From assembly GCA_029248485.1 (NCBI GenBank), contig JAQWJG010000035.1:1-6037 (forward strand): 6,037 bases of DNA, read 5' to 3'. Each line of letters starts with the position of its first letter. Position 1 is the first letter of the stretch. Made by a program: the position numbers and the translations under genes. Below the pieces are notes generated by a model. That model searched no databases. It was not told where the DNA came from and worked only from the letters and a program-made list of their open reading frames with translations. Of this stretch, positions 5,781 through 6,037 are shown in pieces. This DNA comes from SAR86 cluster bacterium. GTDB taxonomy: Bacteria > Pseudomonadota > Gammaproteobacteria > SAR86 > D2472.

Positions 5781-6037
5781 ATGTCAAATAATGCATATAT
5801 AGTTTCAGCTGTTAGAACAGCTGGAGGAAAGAAAAATGGAAGCCTTAGTCAATGGCATCCAGCCGATCTTGGCGCAAAAGTTCTTGATGAGTTAGTTCAC
5901 CAATCTGGGATTAACCCCGAATTAATAGATGATGTTATCTTTGGTTGTGTTGATCAGGTGGGAGCACAATCTGGTAATGTTGCTAGAAATGCAATCCTTT
6001 CTTCCAGCCTCCCTGAATCAGTTCCTGGTACATCGGT
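5781..6037 (+). CDS. Thiolase family acetyl-CoA C-acyltransferase (5' part, cut by window end)
   Basis: The first 85 codons of a thiolase gene, open to the window edge. The N-terminus carries the family pattern AYIVSAVRTAGGKKNGSLS (5–23), then HPADLGAKVLDELV (26–39), the DDVIFGCVDQVG segment (50–61), NVARNAIL (66–73) and PESVPGTSV (78–86, the last residue from a partial codon). The reactive cysteine lies shortly after this point in thiolases and is outside the window, as are the two later active-site regions. Thiolases act in the cytosol, either cleaving 3-ketoacyl-CoA in beta-oxidation or condensing acetyl-CoA; which one cannot be told from this part. The WHPADLGAKVL style resembles FadA-like or general acetyl-CoA acetyltransferases of the degradative kind. 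The ATG at 5781 has AGGAG six bases upstream. It has no functional link to recA, and 64 bp separate them, so separate transcription or readthrough are both possible. Confidence 0.9.
   Translation, partial: MSNNAYIVSAVRTAGGKKNGSLSQWHPADLGAKVLDELVHQSGINPELIDDVIFGCVDQVGAQSGNVARNAILSSSLPESVPGTS

Noticed and set aside
1..6037. A mobile element, CRISPR array, phage or defence system
   Set aside because: No repeats of array type, no transposase or integrase, no terminal inverted repeats and no tRNA were seen. All genes are housekeeping families in a largely conserved order.

Overview
The window reads as a compact stretch of a small, AT-rich gammaproteobacterial genome. Six of the seven clearly placed genes belong to the conserved neighbourhood ftsB–ispD–ispF–surE–pcm–nlpD … fdxA … recA, known from Pseudomonas and relatives. 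The RecA and 7Fe ferredoxin sequences are also of gammaproteobacterial type. The A+T richness, near-absence of intergenic DNA, shortened proteins and loss of genes usually found here (truD, rpoS, mutS, cinA, recX) suggest a streamlined marine lineage such as the SAR86-like bacteria. That assignment is inference; no marker here proves it.

Layout. Positions 2–4230 hold one tightly packed plus-strand block: ftsB, a fused ispDF, surE, pcm, a DUF368 membrane protein and an nlpD-like lipoprotein. Neighbouring genes overlap by 17, 1 and 8 nt, then have a 2-nt gap, then a 4-nt ATGA overlap, so this is almost certainly one translationally coupled operon. It converges on the minus-strand ferredoxin gene fdxA (4246–4569) with only 15 bp between the stop codons. 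A 139-bp divergent intergenic region separates fdxA from recA and carries an excellent LexA (SOS) box beside a consensus -10 element. recA (4709–5716) is followed by 64 bp and then the 5' part of a thiolase gene, cut by the window end.

How the genes fit together. The first operon leans towards cell envelope and division. IspDF makes isoprenoid precursors, which feed undecaprenyl phosphate. DUF368 proteins recycle undecaprenyl phosphate across the membrane. FtsB is part of the septal FtsQLB complex. NlpD activates septal peptidoglycan amidases. SurE (nucleotidase) and Pcm (isoaspartyl repair) are stress and survival functions. recA is under evident SOS control, and fdxA is probably independently expressed.

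I found no CRISPR array, mobile element, tRNA or rRNA, and no convincing undescribed multi-gene system. The most interesting points are the DUF368 gene placed between pcm and nlpD, the IspDF fusion in a gammaproteobacterial gene order, the collapse of the nlpD–rpoS–fdxA–mutS–recA region, the basic rather than acidic tail of RecA, and a hairpin overlapping the thiolase ribosome binding site. The start of pcm is a GTG at 2181, not the upstream ATG at 2136.
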